From Streptomyces radicis (GTDB lineage: Bacteria > Actinomycetota > Actinomycetes > Streptomycetales > Streptomycetaceae): 64,000 nt of DNA. The DNA is taken from contig NZ_RBDY01000023.1 in the NCBI RefSeq assembly GCF_003626575.1, positions 1 through 64,000 of the forward strand, given 5' to 3'. Both the position numbers and the translations under genes were made by a program. This document shows, in pieces, positions 49,329-57,669 of this stretch. The notes below the pieces were generated by a model. The model saw nothing but the letters and a program-made list of their open reading frames with translations, was not told the origin of the DNA and searched no databases. The first letter of the stretch is position 1. Every line of letters starts with the position of its first letter.

Positions 49329-51149
49329 GTGAGCCACACCGAGACGGTCGCCGATCATCTGCTGAGCCGACTGCGCGCCTGGGGCGTCGAGACCGTCTAC
49401 GGCTACCCGGGCGACGGGATCAACGGACTGCTCGCCGCCTGGGGCCGAGCCGCCGACCAGCCCCGTTTCATCCAGGCGAGGCACGAGGAGATGGCGGCGT
49501 TCGAGGCCGTGGGGCACGCCAAGTTCGGCCGGGGTCTCGGCGTGTGCGTCGCCACCTCGGGCCCCGGCGCGATCCACCTGCTCAACGGCCTCTACGACGC
49601 CGCGCTCGACCACGTACCCGTGCTCGCCGTCGTCGGCCAGACCAGCCGCGGCGCCCTGGGCGGCGCGTACCAGCAGGAGGTGGACCTGCACGCGCTGTTC
49701 GCCGACGTGGCCGCCTACCGGGAGACCGTCACCGTCCCCGAGCAGCTGCCCAACGTCCTGGACCGCGCCATCCGCACCGCCCTGTCACGGCGCGCCCCCG
49801 CCGTGCTGATCGTCCCCGCCGATGTGCAGGTCCTCGACCACGTGCCCCCCGACCACGCCGCCACGATGGTCCCCTCGAGCCTCGACCTGGGCGCCTGGAC
49901 CACCACGCCCACCGACGACGCCCTGGCCCGCGCCGCCGACGTCATCAACGAGGGCACCGACGTGGCCATCCTCGTCGGCCAGGGCGCGGCGACGGCGGGG
50001 CCCGAGGTGGAGCAGCTGGCCGAGACGGTCGGCGCGGGCGTCGCCAAGGCGCTCCTCGGCAAGGACGCGCTGCCCGACACGCTGCCGTATGTCACGGGCG
50101 GCGTCGGGCTGTTGGGCACCCGCCCCTCGCAGGACCTGATGGAGGGCTGCGACACCCTCGTGGTCATCGGCTCCAGCTTTCCCTACAGCCGGTTCCTCCC
50201 TGAGTACGGCACGGCGCGGGCCGTGCAGATCGATGTGGACCCGGGGCTGATCGGCATGCGGTACCCGTTCGAGGTCAACCTGGTCGGCGACGCCCGCGCG
50301 ACCCTCGAACGGCTCCTGCCGCTCATCCACCCCAAGGAGGGCGCCCGCGAACGCCTCGCGGGCATCGCCGCGTCCATGGAGCGCTGGCACGACACCCTCG
50401 CCCGCCAGGCCGAGCTGGTCTCCGCCGACCCGATCAACCCCCAGTACGTCGCGCACGCGCTCGACCCGCTGCTGCCCGATGACGCGATCCTCACCGTGGA
50501 CTCCGCTTCGGTCACCACGTGGTACGCCCGCCACATCCGGATGCGCGGCACGATGCGCGGCTCGGTCTCCGGCACGTTGGCCAGCATGGGCTGCGCCGTG
50601 CCTTACGCGATCGGCGCCAAGTTCGCCCACCCCGAGCGCCCCGCCGTGGCGCTGGTCGGCGACGGCGCGATGCAGATGAACGGCATGAACGAGCTGATCA
50701 CCGCCGCCAAGTACCGGCACGCGTGGGACAACCCCCACCTGACGGTCGGCGTCTGGAACAACCGCGACCTCAACCAGGTCACCTGGGAGATGCGCGCCAT
50801 GACCGGCGCCCCGCAGTTCCTGCCGTCCCAGGAGCTGCCCGACGTCCCCTACGCCGCGTTCGCCCGCTCCCTCGGCCTGACGGGGATCCGGGTGGAGCGC
50901 CCCGAGGACGTCGAGGCGGCCTGGCGCGAGGCGCTCTCGGCCCCCGGGCCCGCGGTGGTGGAGTTCCTCACCGACCCGTCCGTTCCCCCGATCCCGCCGC
51001 AGGCCACGTGGGAGCAGCTGGAGTCCCTGGCGAAGGCGCTCCTCAGGGGCGACCGGGACCGCGCCGACGTGGTGCGCAAGGGGCTGAAGTCGAAGCTCCA
51101 GGAGTACCTGTCGAGCCGCCCCGACGACCAGGCCGATCAACGGCACTGA
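49329..51149 (+). CDS. Thiamine pyrophosphate-dependent pyruvate oxidase/dehydrogenase-type enzyme
   Basis: The 606-residue protein has the three TPP-enzyme domains. The N-terminal one has VETVYGYPGDGINGLL, the catalytic Glu in RHEEMAAFEAVGHAK and ATSGPGAIHLLNGLYDA. The C-terminal one has the TPP motif GDG through NN (VGDGAMQMNGMNELITAA, then VGVWNN). Family members such as PoxB oxidise pyruvate to acetate and CO2, passing electrons to flavin or quinone; acetolactate synthase relatives are an alternative. A GTTT-N15-GGGTTAC sequence (49264-49289) is a near-match to a SigB promoter. GTG start after AAAGGGAAA. Confidence 0.85.
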   Translation: MSHTETVADHLLSRLRAWGVETVYGYPGDGINGLLAAWGRAADQPRFIQARHEEMAAFEAVGHAKFGRGLGVCVATSGPGAIHLLNGLYDAALDHVPVLAVVGQTSRGALGGAYQQEVDLHALFADVAAYRETVTVPEQLPNVLDRAIRTALSRRAPAVLIVPADVQVLDHVPPDHAATMVPSSLDLGAWTTTPTDDALARAADVINEGTDVAILVGQGAATAGPEVEQLAETVGAGVAKALLGKDALPDTLPYVTGGVGLLGTRPSQDLMEGCDTLVVIGSSFPYSRFLPEYGTARAVQIDVDPGLIGMRYPFEVNLVGDARATLERLLPLIHPKEGARERLAGIAASMERWHDTLARQAELVSADPINPQYVAHALDPLLPDDAILTVDSASVTTWYARHIRMRGTMRGSVSGTLASMGCAVPYAIGAKFAHPERPAVALVGDGAMQMNGMNELITAAKYRHAWDNPHLTVGVWNNRDLNQVTWEMRAMTGAPQFLPSQELPDVPYAAFARSLGLTGIRVERPEDVEAAWREALSAPGPAVVEFLTDPSVPPIPPQATWEQLESLAKALLRGDRDRADVVRKGLKSKLQEYLSSRPDDQADQRH

Positions 51150-51215
51150 CCCGGCCGGCGCCGGGGGATTCATGCAGGCACACCAGTGGCCCGTGCCGCG
51201 TTCCGGTGGCACGGG
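51150..51215. terminator. Hairpins between pyruvate oxidase and DUF397 genes
   Basis: CCCGGC/GCCGGG (51150-51155 and 51160-51165) and the longer CCCGTGCC/GGCACGGG (51190-51197 and 51208-51215) are perfect stems between convergent genes, a likely bidirectional terminator. Confidence 0.7.
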
Positions 51216-51234
51216 ACCAACGTCTCGGGCGCAG

Positions 51235-51435
51235 TCAACGACTCTCGAAGGAGCCGTCCTTGACAGCCGTGGTGAATGCCGCCCAGTCGCTTCGATCGAA
51301 GGTCAGGACCGGGCTGCCTGCGTCCTTGGAGTCCCGGAGGTCCATGCCGCCGTCAGCGCGGCGACGCGCTTCGGCACAGTCACCGTTCTGTGCGCTGGAG
51401 CTGCTCTTGAACCAACCGGACTGGTTTGCCTGCAT
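51235..51435 (-). CDS. DUF397 protein
   Basis: The 66-residue protein has the DUF397 signature WFKSSSSAQNGDCAEARR, VLTFDRSDWAAFTTAVKDG. These small proteins stand downstream of XRE/DUF5753 regulators in streptomycetes and are thought to form toxin-antitoxin-like or regulatory pairs. Here the upstream regulator is broken, leaving DUF397 without its usual partner. The start overlaps the regulator's stop by one base (TGATG). Base composition is less GC-rich than the surrounding genes. Confidence 0.88.
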   Translation of the reverse strand: MQANQSGWFKSSSSAQNGDCAEARRRADGGMDLRDSKDAGSPVLTFDRSDWAAFTTAVKDGSFESR

Positions 51436-51860
51436 CACCCTCGGTCTCTCTCTGCGCTTGCTTCTGCGATGATCCCCTCGATGAGGGTCTTGCTCTCCAA
51501 CTCGCCCAGAGCCGTTGCTCGCAGGTGGTTGAAGACATCTGCGTAGAACCCGATATCGCTCGGGTCTTCGAGGTACGTATGACTGACGTGGTTCTCCAGC
51601 AACACGACCTGCATCTCGGACGGCTCGGGGAACCGGTAGACCTTGAAAGGGAAGGGTCCACCGCGGTAAGCCCCGACTGAGAAGGGTAGTACCTGCAACG
51701 TGACGTTCGGCCACACCACGATCTCGGCGCGAACGGTGACTTCCTCGCGAAGCTGAGCGCATAGCGTTCCACCGGTCTGCCCCAACGCGGTGACGGAACG
51801 TCCGCGGCGTTGGGGCGGACAGTACCAAGGGACAGTGCCAGACCTTCGAGACGAGTGACA
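51435..51860 (-). pseudogene. Broken XRE/DUF5753 regulator
   Basis: The C-terminal part of a DUF5753 domain is readable: WPNVTLQVLPFSVGAYRGGPFPFKVYRFP, VLLENHVSHTYLEDPSDIGFYADVFNHLRATALG. Upstream the match moves between frames (a DEAALRHRVG-like piece, TFRHRVGADRW, is in another frame) and the helix-turn-helix region is gone. At least one frameshift plus a 5' deletion has inactivated it. Lower GC content here suggests acquired DNA. It used to pair with the DUF397 gene that follows. Confidence 0.75.
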
Positions 51861-52018
51861 CGTCCGCAGGTCACGGGGTATTGCCGCGGCCGATGTGCTC
51901 GATATGTCGAGCAACGCGTCGGCTGCTCGGCGGTGTCCCACTGCACGCGGCTCACTCGTTGGCCTCCAGCTCCTTCATGAAGTCCTCGTGCGAGATCGGC
52001 GACTTACCGTCTCGCCTG

Positions 52019-52171
52019 CGCTACCTGGCCCGCGACTTCCTCGTTGACCGGACCGACGACTGGTTCCTTGTGGACATCAACCCCAACGGCCAGTACGGCT
52101 TCATCCCCGCTCTGCGCGACCCCATCACGCACGCCATCGCCGACGAACTGGAAGGGAACACCCCCGCATGA
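52019..52171 (+). pseudogene. 3' stub of a graspetide ATP-grasp ligase (TgmB-like)
   Basis: About 50 codons remain: RYLARDFLVDRTDDWFLVDI followed by NPNGQYGFIPALRDPITHAI. The INPNGQYG block is the diagnostic C-terminal signature of the actinobacterial ATP-grasp enzymes that cross-link precursor peptides through side-chain esters or amides. Everything upstream is unrelated. The stub still overlaps the next gene by four bases (ATGA), exactly as in intact tgmB-tgmC operons. It cannot be active. Confidence 0.78.
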
Positions 52172-53313
52172 GCCCGCTCACCGCCGAGGAAGCACGCGCC
52201 GACCTGGCCCACACGCTGACCACCAGCGGCGCCCTGCGCACCCCCGGATGGCAGGCGGCCTTCGCCGCCGTGCCGCGAGAGGTCTTCGCCCCGGCCTTCT
52301 CCATCCGCACCCCCCGAGGGCTGCGGGACTGCACCGCGGCCGACCCCGACTTCTGGGCCACCGTGTACAGCGACGACTCCCTGATCACCCTTCGTGACGC
52401 GGCTGGCACCGCCATCAGCAGCTCGAGCCAGCCGTCGCTGATGGCTCGGATGCTCGAGGCCTTCACGGTGAACGACGGTGACCGGGTGCTGGAGATCGGC
52501 ACGGGGACCGGCTACAACACCGCGCTGCTGTGCCACCGCCTGGGTGCCGAGCGCGTGGTGAGTGTGGACATCGACCCGGTGCTCACCGAGGCGGCACGCG
52601 AAAAGCTCCGCCGCATCGGGTACGAGCCGGAGATCATCACCGGGGACGGCACCGCCGGTCATCCCGGCAGCGGCCCCTACGACGGCATCCTGGCCACCTG
52701 CGGCGTCCACCGCATCCCGCGCGCCTGGCTTGACCAGCTCCGCCCCGGCGCGGTCATCGTCGCCAATATCGGTGCCGGCATCGTCCGTCTGGTCACCCGG
52801 GAGGACGGCGGCGCCACGGGTCGTTACCTCCCCGAAGAGGCCGGATTCATGCCCGCCCGTCCCGTCGCCGACCACGTGGCCGCCACCGCGGGCCGGTACA
52901 GCGCCCTCATCGTCCGCACCCCGGGGCGCACCCGCGTGGAACCCCTCCCCGTCGCCCGCGAGGAAGCGGCGGACTTCTACCGTGCCCTCGCCCTCACCCG
53001 TGCCATGGAGGTGGTCCTGGTCCACCACGGTGTCCTTGGCATGACCCTGCGCGACGGGGAGAAGACCACGCACGGCCTCGTCCACCCGCCCACCGCATCG
53101 TGGGCACGCGTCGTTCCCGACGGCGCCGGTGCCGTCGCCGAGGTCACCACCGGCGGCCCCAGGGACCTGTGGGCCGAACGCCGCGCACTCCTCGTTCCCT
53201 GGTTCAGGGCCGGACGCCCCGGCCCCGGCCGCTACGGCCTCAGCGTGGACCCACGCGGCGGGCACACGCTGTGGAGGGAAGGGCCCGACCGTCTCTCGCT
53301 GGCCTTGACCTGA
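52168..53313 (+). CDS. PIMT-like methyltransferase of graspetide pathways (TgmC-type)
   Basis: The 381-residue protein resembles protein-L-isoaspartate O-methyltransferase with the SAM motif VLEIGTGTGYNTALL, the substrate-loop pattern SSSSQPSLMARML and the acidic motif VVSVDIDP. It is longer than housekeeping PIMT because of a C-terminal domain (about 220-381) typical of the methyltransferases paired with graspetide ATP-grasp enzymes. Such enzymes methylate Asp in a modified peptide so that aspartimide forms. Its ATP-grasp partner is reduced to a stub and no precursor gene is seen, so it is orphaned. The reading frame and motifs are intact. Confidence 0.82.
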   Translation: MSPLTAEEARADLAHTLTTSGALRTPGWQAAFAAVPREVFAPAFSIRTPRGLRDCTAADPDFWATVYSDDSLITLRDAAGTAISSSSQPSLMARMLEAFTVNDGDRVLEIGTGTGYNTALLCHRLGAERVVSVDIDPVLTEAAREKLRRIGYEPEIITGDGTAGHPGSGPYDGILATCGVHRIPRAWLDQLRPGAVIVANIGAGIVRLVTREDGGATGRYLPEEAGFMPARPVADHVAATAGRYSALIVRTPGRTRVEPLPVAREEAADFYRALALTRAMEVVLVHHGVLGMTLRDGEKTTHGLVHPPTASWARVVPDGAGAVAEVTTGGPRDLWAERRALLVPWFRAGRPGPGRYGLSVDPRGGHTLWREGPDRLSLALT

Positions 53314-53328
53314 CCGCCGCGTGAGCGG

Positions 53329-53439
53329 TCAACGCGACGGAGTGCCGCGCTTGTGGGCCCTGTACCGCTGCACCGCCCGCCACACCACGCGGGCCACGCC
53401 GAGCGCGACCAGGGGCCGCTTGAGTGGTCCAAGACGCAT
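53329..53439 (-). CDS. Small basic 36-residue peptide
   Basis: The frame encodes a short basic, partly hydrophobic peptide (LKRPLVALGVARVVWRAVQR, ending RAHKRGTPSR) that could form one amphipathic helix. AAGGAGG, a near-perfect Shine-Dalgarno sequence, lies about ten bases before the ATG, unlike the noise frames around it. It sits between the methyltransferase and the sigma factor on the sigma factor's strand, so it may be the distal gene of that transcript. Function unknown. Confidence 0.6.
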   Translation of the reverse strand: MRLGPLKRPLVALGVARVVWRAVQRYRAHKRGTPSR

Positions 53440-53531
53440 CGCGCGCCGCCTCCTTCCGGCCGACGTCCGGCCGACGAAAGCCCCCGTCCCCCCTCTTCTG
53501 CCCGAACGCGCCGGGATCAGGCCGCGCGGCA

Positions 53532-54353
53532 TCAGGCCGCGCGGCCCGCCTCGACGTCCTCCACCTCGGCCCTGATCCGCTCACAGGCCCGGCTCAGCAG
53601 CCGCGACACATGCATCTGCGAGATCCCGAGCTGTCGCGCGATGCGGCTCTGCGTCATCCCGTGGAAGAACCGCAGGTACAGGATCTGCCGCTCCCGCTCG
53701 GGCAGCGCCCGCAGCGGGCTCTTGACCGCCTCCCTGTCCACCACCCGGTCGAACCCGGGCTCGTGCGCGCCGAGGGTGTCGAGCAGCGAGTAGTCGCCGT
53801 CGGCGCCCGGCAGTTCGGCGTTCAACGACAGGGTGCTGTAGCTCTCCAGCGCCTCGAGCCCGGTCTTGACCTCCTCCTCGGTGAGCCCGCAGTGGCCCGC
53901 GATCTGCTCGACGCTCGGGCCACGGTCGTCCAGGCGGAAGCTCAGCTGCCTGATGGCCGCCCTGACCCGGTTGCGCAGCTCCTGCGTGCGCCGGGGCACG
54001 TGCAGCCCCCACATGTGGTCGCGGAAGTGCCGCTTCACCTCGCCGACGATCGTCGGCACGGCGTAGCTCTCGAACGGGCGTCCCCGGCTCGGGTCATAGC
54101 GGTGCACGGCCTTCACCAGACCCAGCGCGGCCACCTGCTCCAGGTCCTCGAGCGCCTCGCCGCGGTCCCTGAAGGTGCGGGCGAGCCGGTCCGCCATGGG
54201 AATCCAGGCGCAGATCACATCCCGGCACAGCTCCTCGCGCTCGGGGCAGGGCGGCAATTCCGCGATGCGCTTGAATTGCCAGCTGGTGTCCGGTGCGTCG
54301 TCGTGCGGATGGCGATTCTTGCGGGTCTTGCGGGAATGCGCGGGTGTATTCAT
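53532..54353 (-). CDS. SigB/SigF-family RNA polymerase sigma factor (second copy)
   Basis: The 273-residue protein aligns end to end with the sigma factor at 23.7 kb: LARTFRDRGEALEDLEQVAALGL, FESYAVPTIVGEVKRHFRDHMWGLHVPRR, EEVKTGLEALESYS, then region 4 QSRIARQLGISQMHVSRLLSR. Both should read GNNT-N15-GGGTAC promoters. GGGAGAGC precedes the ATG. It is divergent from an epimerase gene that has just such a promoter. No anti-sigma gene is adjacent, so control may be transcriptional or through distant partners. Confidence 0.9.
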   Translation of the reverse strand: MNTPAHSRKTRKNRHPHDDAPDTSWQFKRIAELPPCPEREELCRDVICAWIPMADRLARTFRDRGEALEDLEQVAALGLVKAVHRYDPSRGRPFESYAVPTIVGEVKRHFRDHMWGLHVPRRTQELRNRVRAAIRQLSFRLDDRGPSVEQIAGHCGLTEEEVKTGLEALESYSTLSLNAELPGADGDYSLLDTLGAHEPGFDRVVDREAVKSPLRALPERERQILYLRFFHGMTQSRIARQLGISQMHVSRLLSRACERIRAEVEDVEAGRAA

Positions 54354-54454
54354 TCTGCTCTCCCAGGTGAGGGTGGGCGTGCCGCTCTGCTCGCCACGGG
54401 AAGAGGCCGTTCCGACAAGTCTGCCTGCTGTCCGGGTCACGCACATCTCGAGCG

Positions 54455-54480
54455 GATTCACCCCCACCATTCCCGGGTAT
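54455..54480 (+). promoter_or_regulatory. SigB-like promoter of the epimerase at 54.6 kb
   Basis: GATT (54455-54458), 16 bases, GGGTAT (54475-54480) fits GNNT-N14-16-GGGTAY and lies 120 bases before the epimerase ATG, divergent from the sigma factor gene. Confidence 0.68.
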
Positions 54481-54599
54481 GCCCGGCCGCCGCCCCGGCC
54501 GCCGCGCGGTGATCGGCGGAACGGCACGTTTCTCAGGGCCCAGGGCGGATACCCGGCCCCGGATTTCCCACCCTTCCACGGAAAGCGCCGGGAGCGAGC

Positions 54600-55634
54600 A
54601 TGGCCATGCACACCGAATCCGCGGCGCTGCGCGTCGTGGTCACCGGGGCGACGGGCGCGCTTGGCCCCGCGGTGGTGCGCGGGCTCGCCGCCGACCCGCG
54701 CGTCGGCACGGTCGTCGGTCTCTCCCGGCACCCACGGGACCCCGGCGATGACCCGGCGCCGGGACGGGTGCGCTTCGCCCGCGCCGACGTCACCGCCGAG
54801 CCCGACCTCGCGGGCCTCTTCGCGGGCGCCGACGCCGTGGTCCATCTGGCCTCGCTGTCCCCGCCCGCGCGCGACCCCGCCGCCACATGGCGCACCAACG
54901 TCATCGGCAGCGACCGGGTGTTCGAGGCGGCCGCCGCCGCCGGCGTTCCCGCGCTGGTGCACGCCTCGTCGGTGATGGCCTACGCCCCCGGGCCCAAGGA
55001 CCGTGCGGTGGACGAGCGTTGGCCCACCCATGGCTGGCCCGCCGCGGCCTATCCGAGGGAGAAGGCGTACGCCGAGCGGCTCCTCGACGCGTTCGAACGC
55101 CGCCATCCCGAGGTCAGGGTCGCCCGCGTCCGCCCCGCCATCGCGCTGCACGGCGCAGGGGCGCACGGTCAACGGCGGCGCTTCGCCGGACCTTTGGCGC
55201 CCCGGCGGCTGCCACCTGGCCCGCTGCGCGTCCTGCCCGATGTGCCGGGGCTGCGCTTCCAGACCGTGCACACCGACGACGCGGCCGACGCGTTCCGCCG
55301 CGCCGCGCTCGACCAGGGCGCGCGCGGGGCGTTCAACGTGGCGGCCGACCCGCCCGTGGACGCCGCGTTGCTCGCCGAGCTGACCGGCGCCCGCCGCGTC
55401 CGCGTCCCCGCGCGGGCCGCGCGCGCCGCCCTGGCCGCCGCCTTCGCGCTGCGCCTGGTGCCCACGTCGGCGCACACCCTCGACTCCGTGCGGACCCTGC
55501 CGCTGATGGACACCGCCCGCGCCCGCCGCGTCCTCGGCTGGGCCCCGCGGCACTCCGCCCGCGCCGCCGTCGCCGCGCTCGTCGAAGAGCTCGGCGAAGA
55601 GCTCGGCGCCCACGACGGGGGAGGCAGGCCATGA
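54600..55634 (+). CDS. NAD-dependent epimerase/dehydratase, paralogue of the 48.2-kb gene
   Basis: The 344-residue SDR has VVVTGATGALGPAVVRGLAADP, VVHLASLSPPARDPAATWRTN, SSVMAYAPGPKDRAVDERWP and AAYPREKAYAERLLDAFERR, matching its paralogue segment by segment. It forms an operon with the following FAD oxidoreductase (four-base overlap) and the SRPBCC protein, suggesting modification of a lipid or carotenoid-like compound. A second ATG two codons later is an alternative start. Confidence 0.82.
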   Translation: MAMHTESAALRVVVTGATGALGPAVVRGLAADPRVGTVVGLSRHPRDPGDDPAPGRVRFARADVTAEPDLAGLFAGADAVVHLASLSPPARDPAATWRTNVIGSDRVFEAAAAAGVPALVHASSVMAYAPGPKDRAVDERWPTHGWPAAAYPREKAYAERLLDAFERRHPEVRVARVRPAIALHGAGAHGQRRRFAGPLAPRRLPPGPLRVLPDVPGLRFQTVHTDDAADAFRRAALDQGARGAFNVAADPPVDAALLAELTGARRVRVPARAARAALAAAFALRLVPTSAHTLDSVRTLPLMDTARARRVLGWAPRHSARAAVAALVEELGEELGAHDGGGRP

Positions 55635-57220
55635 CCCGGGGCAGGGCCCATGACGCGGTCGTGATCGGCGCCGGGCCCAACGGCCTGACCGCGGCCAACG
55701 TCCTGGCCGACGCGGGCTGGCGCGTCCTGGTCCTGGAGGCGGAGGACGAGCCAGGCGGCGCGGTGCGCAGCGACAGGGGCGTGCACCCCGACTATGTGCA
55801 CGACCTGTTCAGCGCGTTCTACCCGCTGGCCGTCGCGTCCCCCGCGCTGCGCGCCCTCGACCTCGAACGCTGGGGCGTCACCTGGAGCCACGCCCCCGCC
55901 GTGCTGGCCCACCCCACGCCCGAGGGGCGCTGCGCGGTCCTGCACCGCGACCAGGAGCGCACGGCCATGAGCCTCGAGGGGTTCGCGCCCGGCGACGGCG
56001 AGGCGTATCTGCGGCTGCTCGCGCGCTGGGACCGGCTCGACCCCGGGCTGCTGGGCGCGTTGCTCGGCCCCTTCCCGCCCGTGCGCCGCCTGGCCGCGCT
56101 GCTGCCCGGGCTCAGGGCGGCGGGCGGCCTGCGGCTGCTGCGGATGCTGACGCTGCCCGCGCGGCGGCTCGGCGAGGAGGAGTTCGCGGGGGACGGCGCC
56201 CCGCTGCTGCTCACCGGCTGCGGCCTGCACGCCGACTTCCTGCCCGAGTCCGCGGGCAGCGGCCTGTTCGGCTGGCTGCTCGTGATGCTCGGGCAACGCC
56301 ACGGCTGGCCCGTGCCCGTCGGCGGCGCCGCCGCGCTGACCGACGCGCTCGTCCGCCGACTGGCCGACCGCGGCGGCGAGTTGCGCTGCTCCGCGCCCGT
56401 GTCCCGGATCGTCGTCCGCGAAGGCCGCTGCCTCGGCGTCACCACCGCGGACGGCGAGCCGATCCGCGCCGGGCGCGCCGTGCTGGCCGACGTTCCCGCG
56501 CCCGCGCTCTACGGCGGCCTGGTCGGCTGGGAGCACCTGCCCGACCGGCTGCGCGCCGATGTGCGCCGCTTCCAGTGGGACCACCCGACGCTCAAGGTCG
56601 ACTGGGCGCTGACCCGGCCCATCCCGTGGGCCTCGCCCCAGGCGGGCGCCGCGGGCACCGTCCACCTGGCCGACAGCGTCGACCACCTGACGCGTTACGC
56701 CGCCGACCTGGTCACCGGCACCCCGCCCGAGCGGCCCTGCGTCGTCCTCGGCCAGATGACGACGTCCGACCCGAGTCGTTCCCCCGAGGGCACCGAGTCG
56801 GCCTGGGCGTACACCCATCTGCCGCGCGGCAACGCCGCCCCCGCGCCGCCCGAGGCGCTGGCCGACCGGCTCGAGGCCGAGGTCGAGCGCTACGCGCCCG
56901 GCTTCCGCGACGCCATCGCCGCCCGCCGGATCATGGCCCCCGGCGACCTCGAGCGGCACAACCGCAGCCTCCACGGGGGCGCGGTCAACGGCGGAACGGC
57001 CGCGGTGCACCAGCAGTTGATCTTCCGCCCGGTCCCGGGCACCGGGCGCCCCGCCACCCCCGTCGCAGGCCTGTACCTGGCGTCGTCGTCGGCCCACCCC
57101 GGTGGTGGCGTGCACGGCGCGTGCGGGGCGAACGCCGCCCGCGCCGCGCTGCGCGCCAGGCTCCCGCTCGCGGGCCTCGCCCCGCCGAGGAGGCCGCGAT
57201 GGCGGTCCGGCCGATCCTGA
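55631..57220 (+). CDS. FAD-dependent oxidoreductase of the carotenoid/phytoene desaturase type
   Basis: The 529-residue flavoprotein begins with a dinucleotide-binding motif AVVIGAGPNGLTAANVLADAGW, LVLEAEDEPGGAVRS, and closes with LYLASSSAHPGGGVHGACGANAARAA, the CrtI/NAD(P)-oxidoreductase C-terminal signature. VPVGGAAALTDALVRRLADRGG in the middle is also typical. It probably removes hydrogens from, or isomerises, a hydrophobic polyene or lipid; no phytoene synthase is nearby. It overlaps the epimerase gene by four bases and the SRPBCC gene by 22. Confidence 0.84.
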   Translation: MTRGRAHDAVVIGAGPNGLTAANVLADAGWRVLVLEAEDEPGGAVRSDRGVHPDYVHDLFSAFYPLAVASPALRALDLERWGVTWSHAPAVLAHPTPEGRCAVLHRDQERTAMSLEGFAPGDGEAYLRLLARWDRLDPGLLGALLGPFPPVRRLAALLPGLRAAGGLRLLRMLTLPARRLGEEEFAGDGAPLLLTGCGLHADFLPESAGSGLFGWLLVMLGQRHGWPVPVGGAAALTDALVRRLADRGGELRCSAPVSRIVVREGRCLGVTTADGEPIRAGRAVLADVPAPALYGGLVGWEHLPDRLRADVRRFQWDHPTLKVDWALTRPIPWASPQAGAAGTVHLADSVDHLTRYAADLVTGTPPERPCVVLGQMTTSDPSRSPEGTESAWAYTHLPRGNAAPAPPEALADRLEAEVERYAPGFRDAIAARRIMAPGDLERHNRSLHGGAVNGGTAAVHQQLIFRPVPGTGRPATPVAGLYLASSSAHPGGGVHGACGANAARAALRARLPLAGLAPPRRPRWRSGRS

Positions 57221-57669
57221 TCCGGCGCCCGCCGCCCGCGGTCTGGGCCGTCCTGTGCGACGGCCGCCGCTTCGCCGACTGGGTCGTCGGCACCCATGAC
57301 TCCGCGCCGCTCGACGACGACTGGCCCGCGGTCGGCTCGGCCATCCGCTATGTCGTCAGGCTCGGCCCGCTGAGCGCGCGGGGCCGCACCGTCGTCCGCT
57401 TCCACGAGCCGGGCCGCCGCATCGAGCTCGAGGCGCGGAGCCGCCCCGCGGGCACCGCGCGCATCGCCATCGAGGTCCTGCCATGGGGCCGGGACGCCAC
57501 CCTGGTCACCGTGGACGAACACCCCCTCACCGGCGCGATCCGGCACCTGCACAACCCCCTGTTCGAGGCGGCGCTCCAGCTGCGCCACCGCCTCATGCTG
57601 CGCAATCTCGCCCGCGTCGTGGAGTCATCGGTCGAGGCCCCCGGCGAGGCCCCTGGCGGGTCTCGGTGA
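57199..57669 (+). CDS. SRPBCC-fold (polyketide cyclase/lipid transport-like) protein
   Basis: The 156-residue protein has the helix-grip pattern of the START/SRPBCC group: ILIRRPPPAVWAVLCDGRRFADWVVG near the N terminus, GRTVVRFHEPGRRIELEAR in the middle and a C-terminal amphipathic helix. Such proteins bind hydrophobic ligands. Ribosome site GAGGAGG lies inside the end of the upstream gene. Its place behind a desaturase-like enzyme suggests it holds or delivers that enzyme's substrate. Confidence 0.78.
   Translation: MAVRPILIRRPPPAVWAVLCDGRRFADWVVGTHDSAPLDDDWPAVGSAIRYVVRLGPLSARGRTVVRFHEPGRRIELEARSRPAGTARIAIEVLPWGRDATLVTVDEHPLTGAIRHLHNPLFEAALQLRHRLMLRNLARVVESSVEAPGEAPGGSR

Noticed and set aside
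51840..52018. Graspetide precursor peptide gene
   Set aside because: No short frame with a ribosome site and the Thr/Asp/Glu-rich core typical of such precursors was found on either strand.
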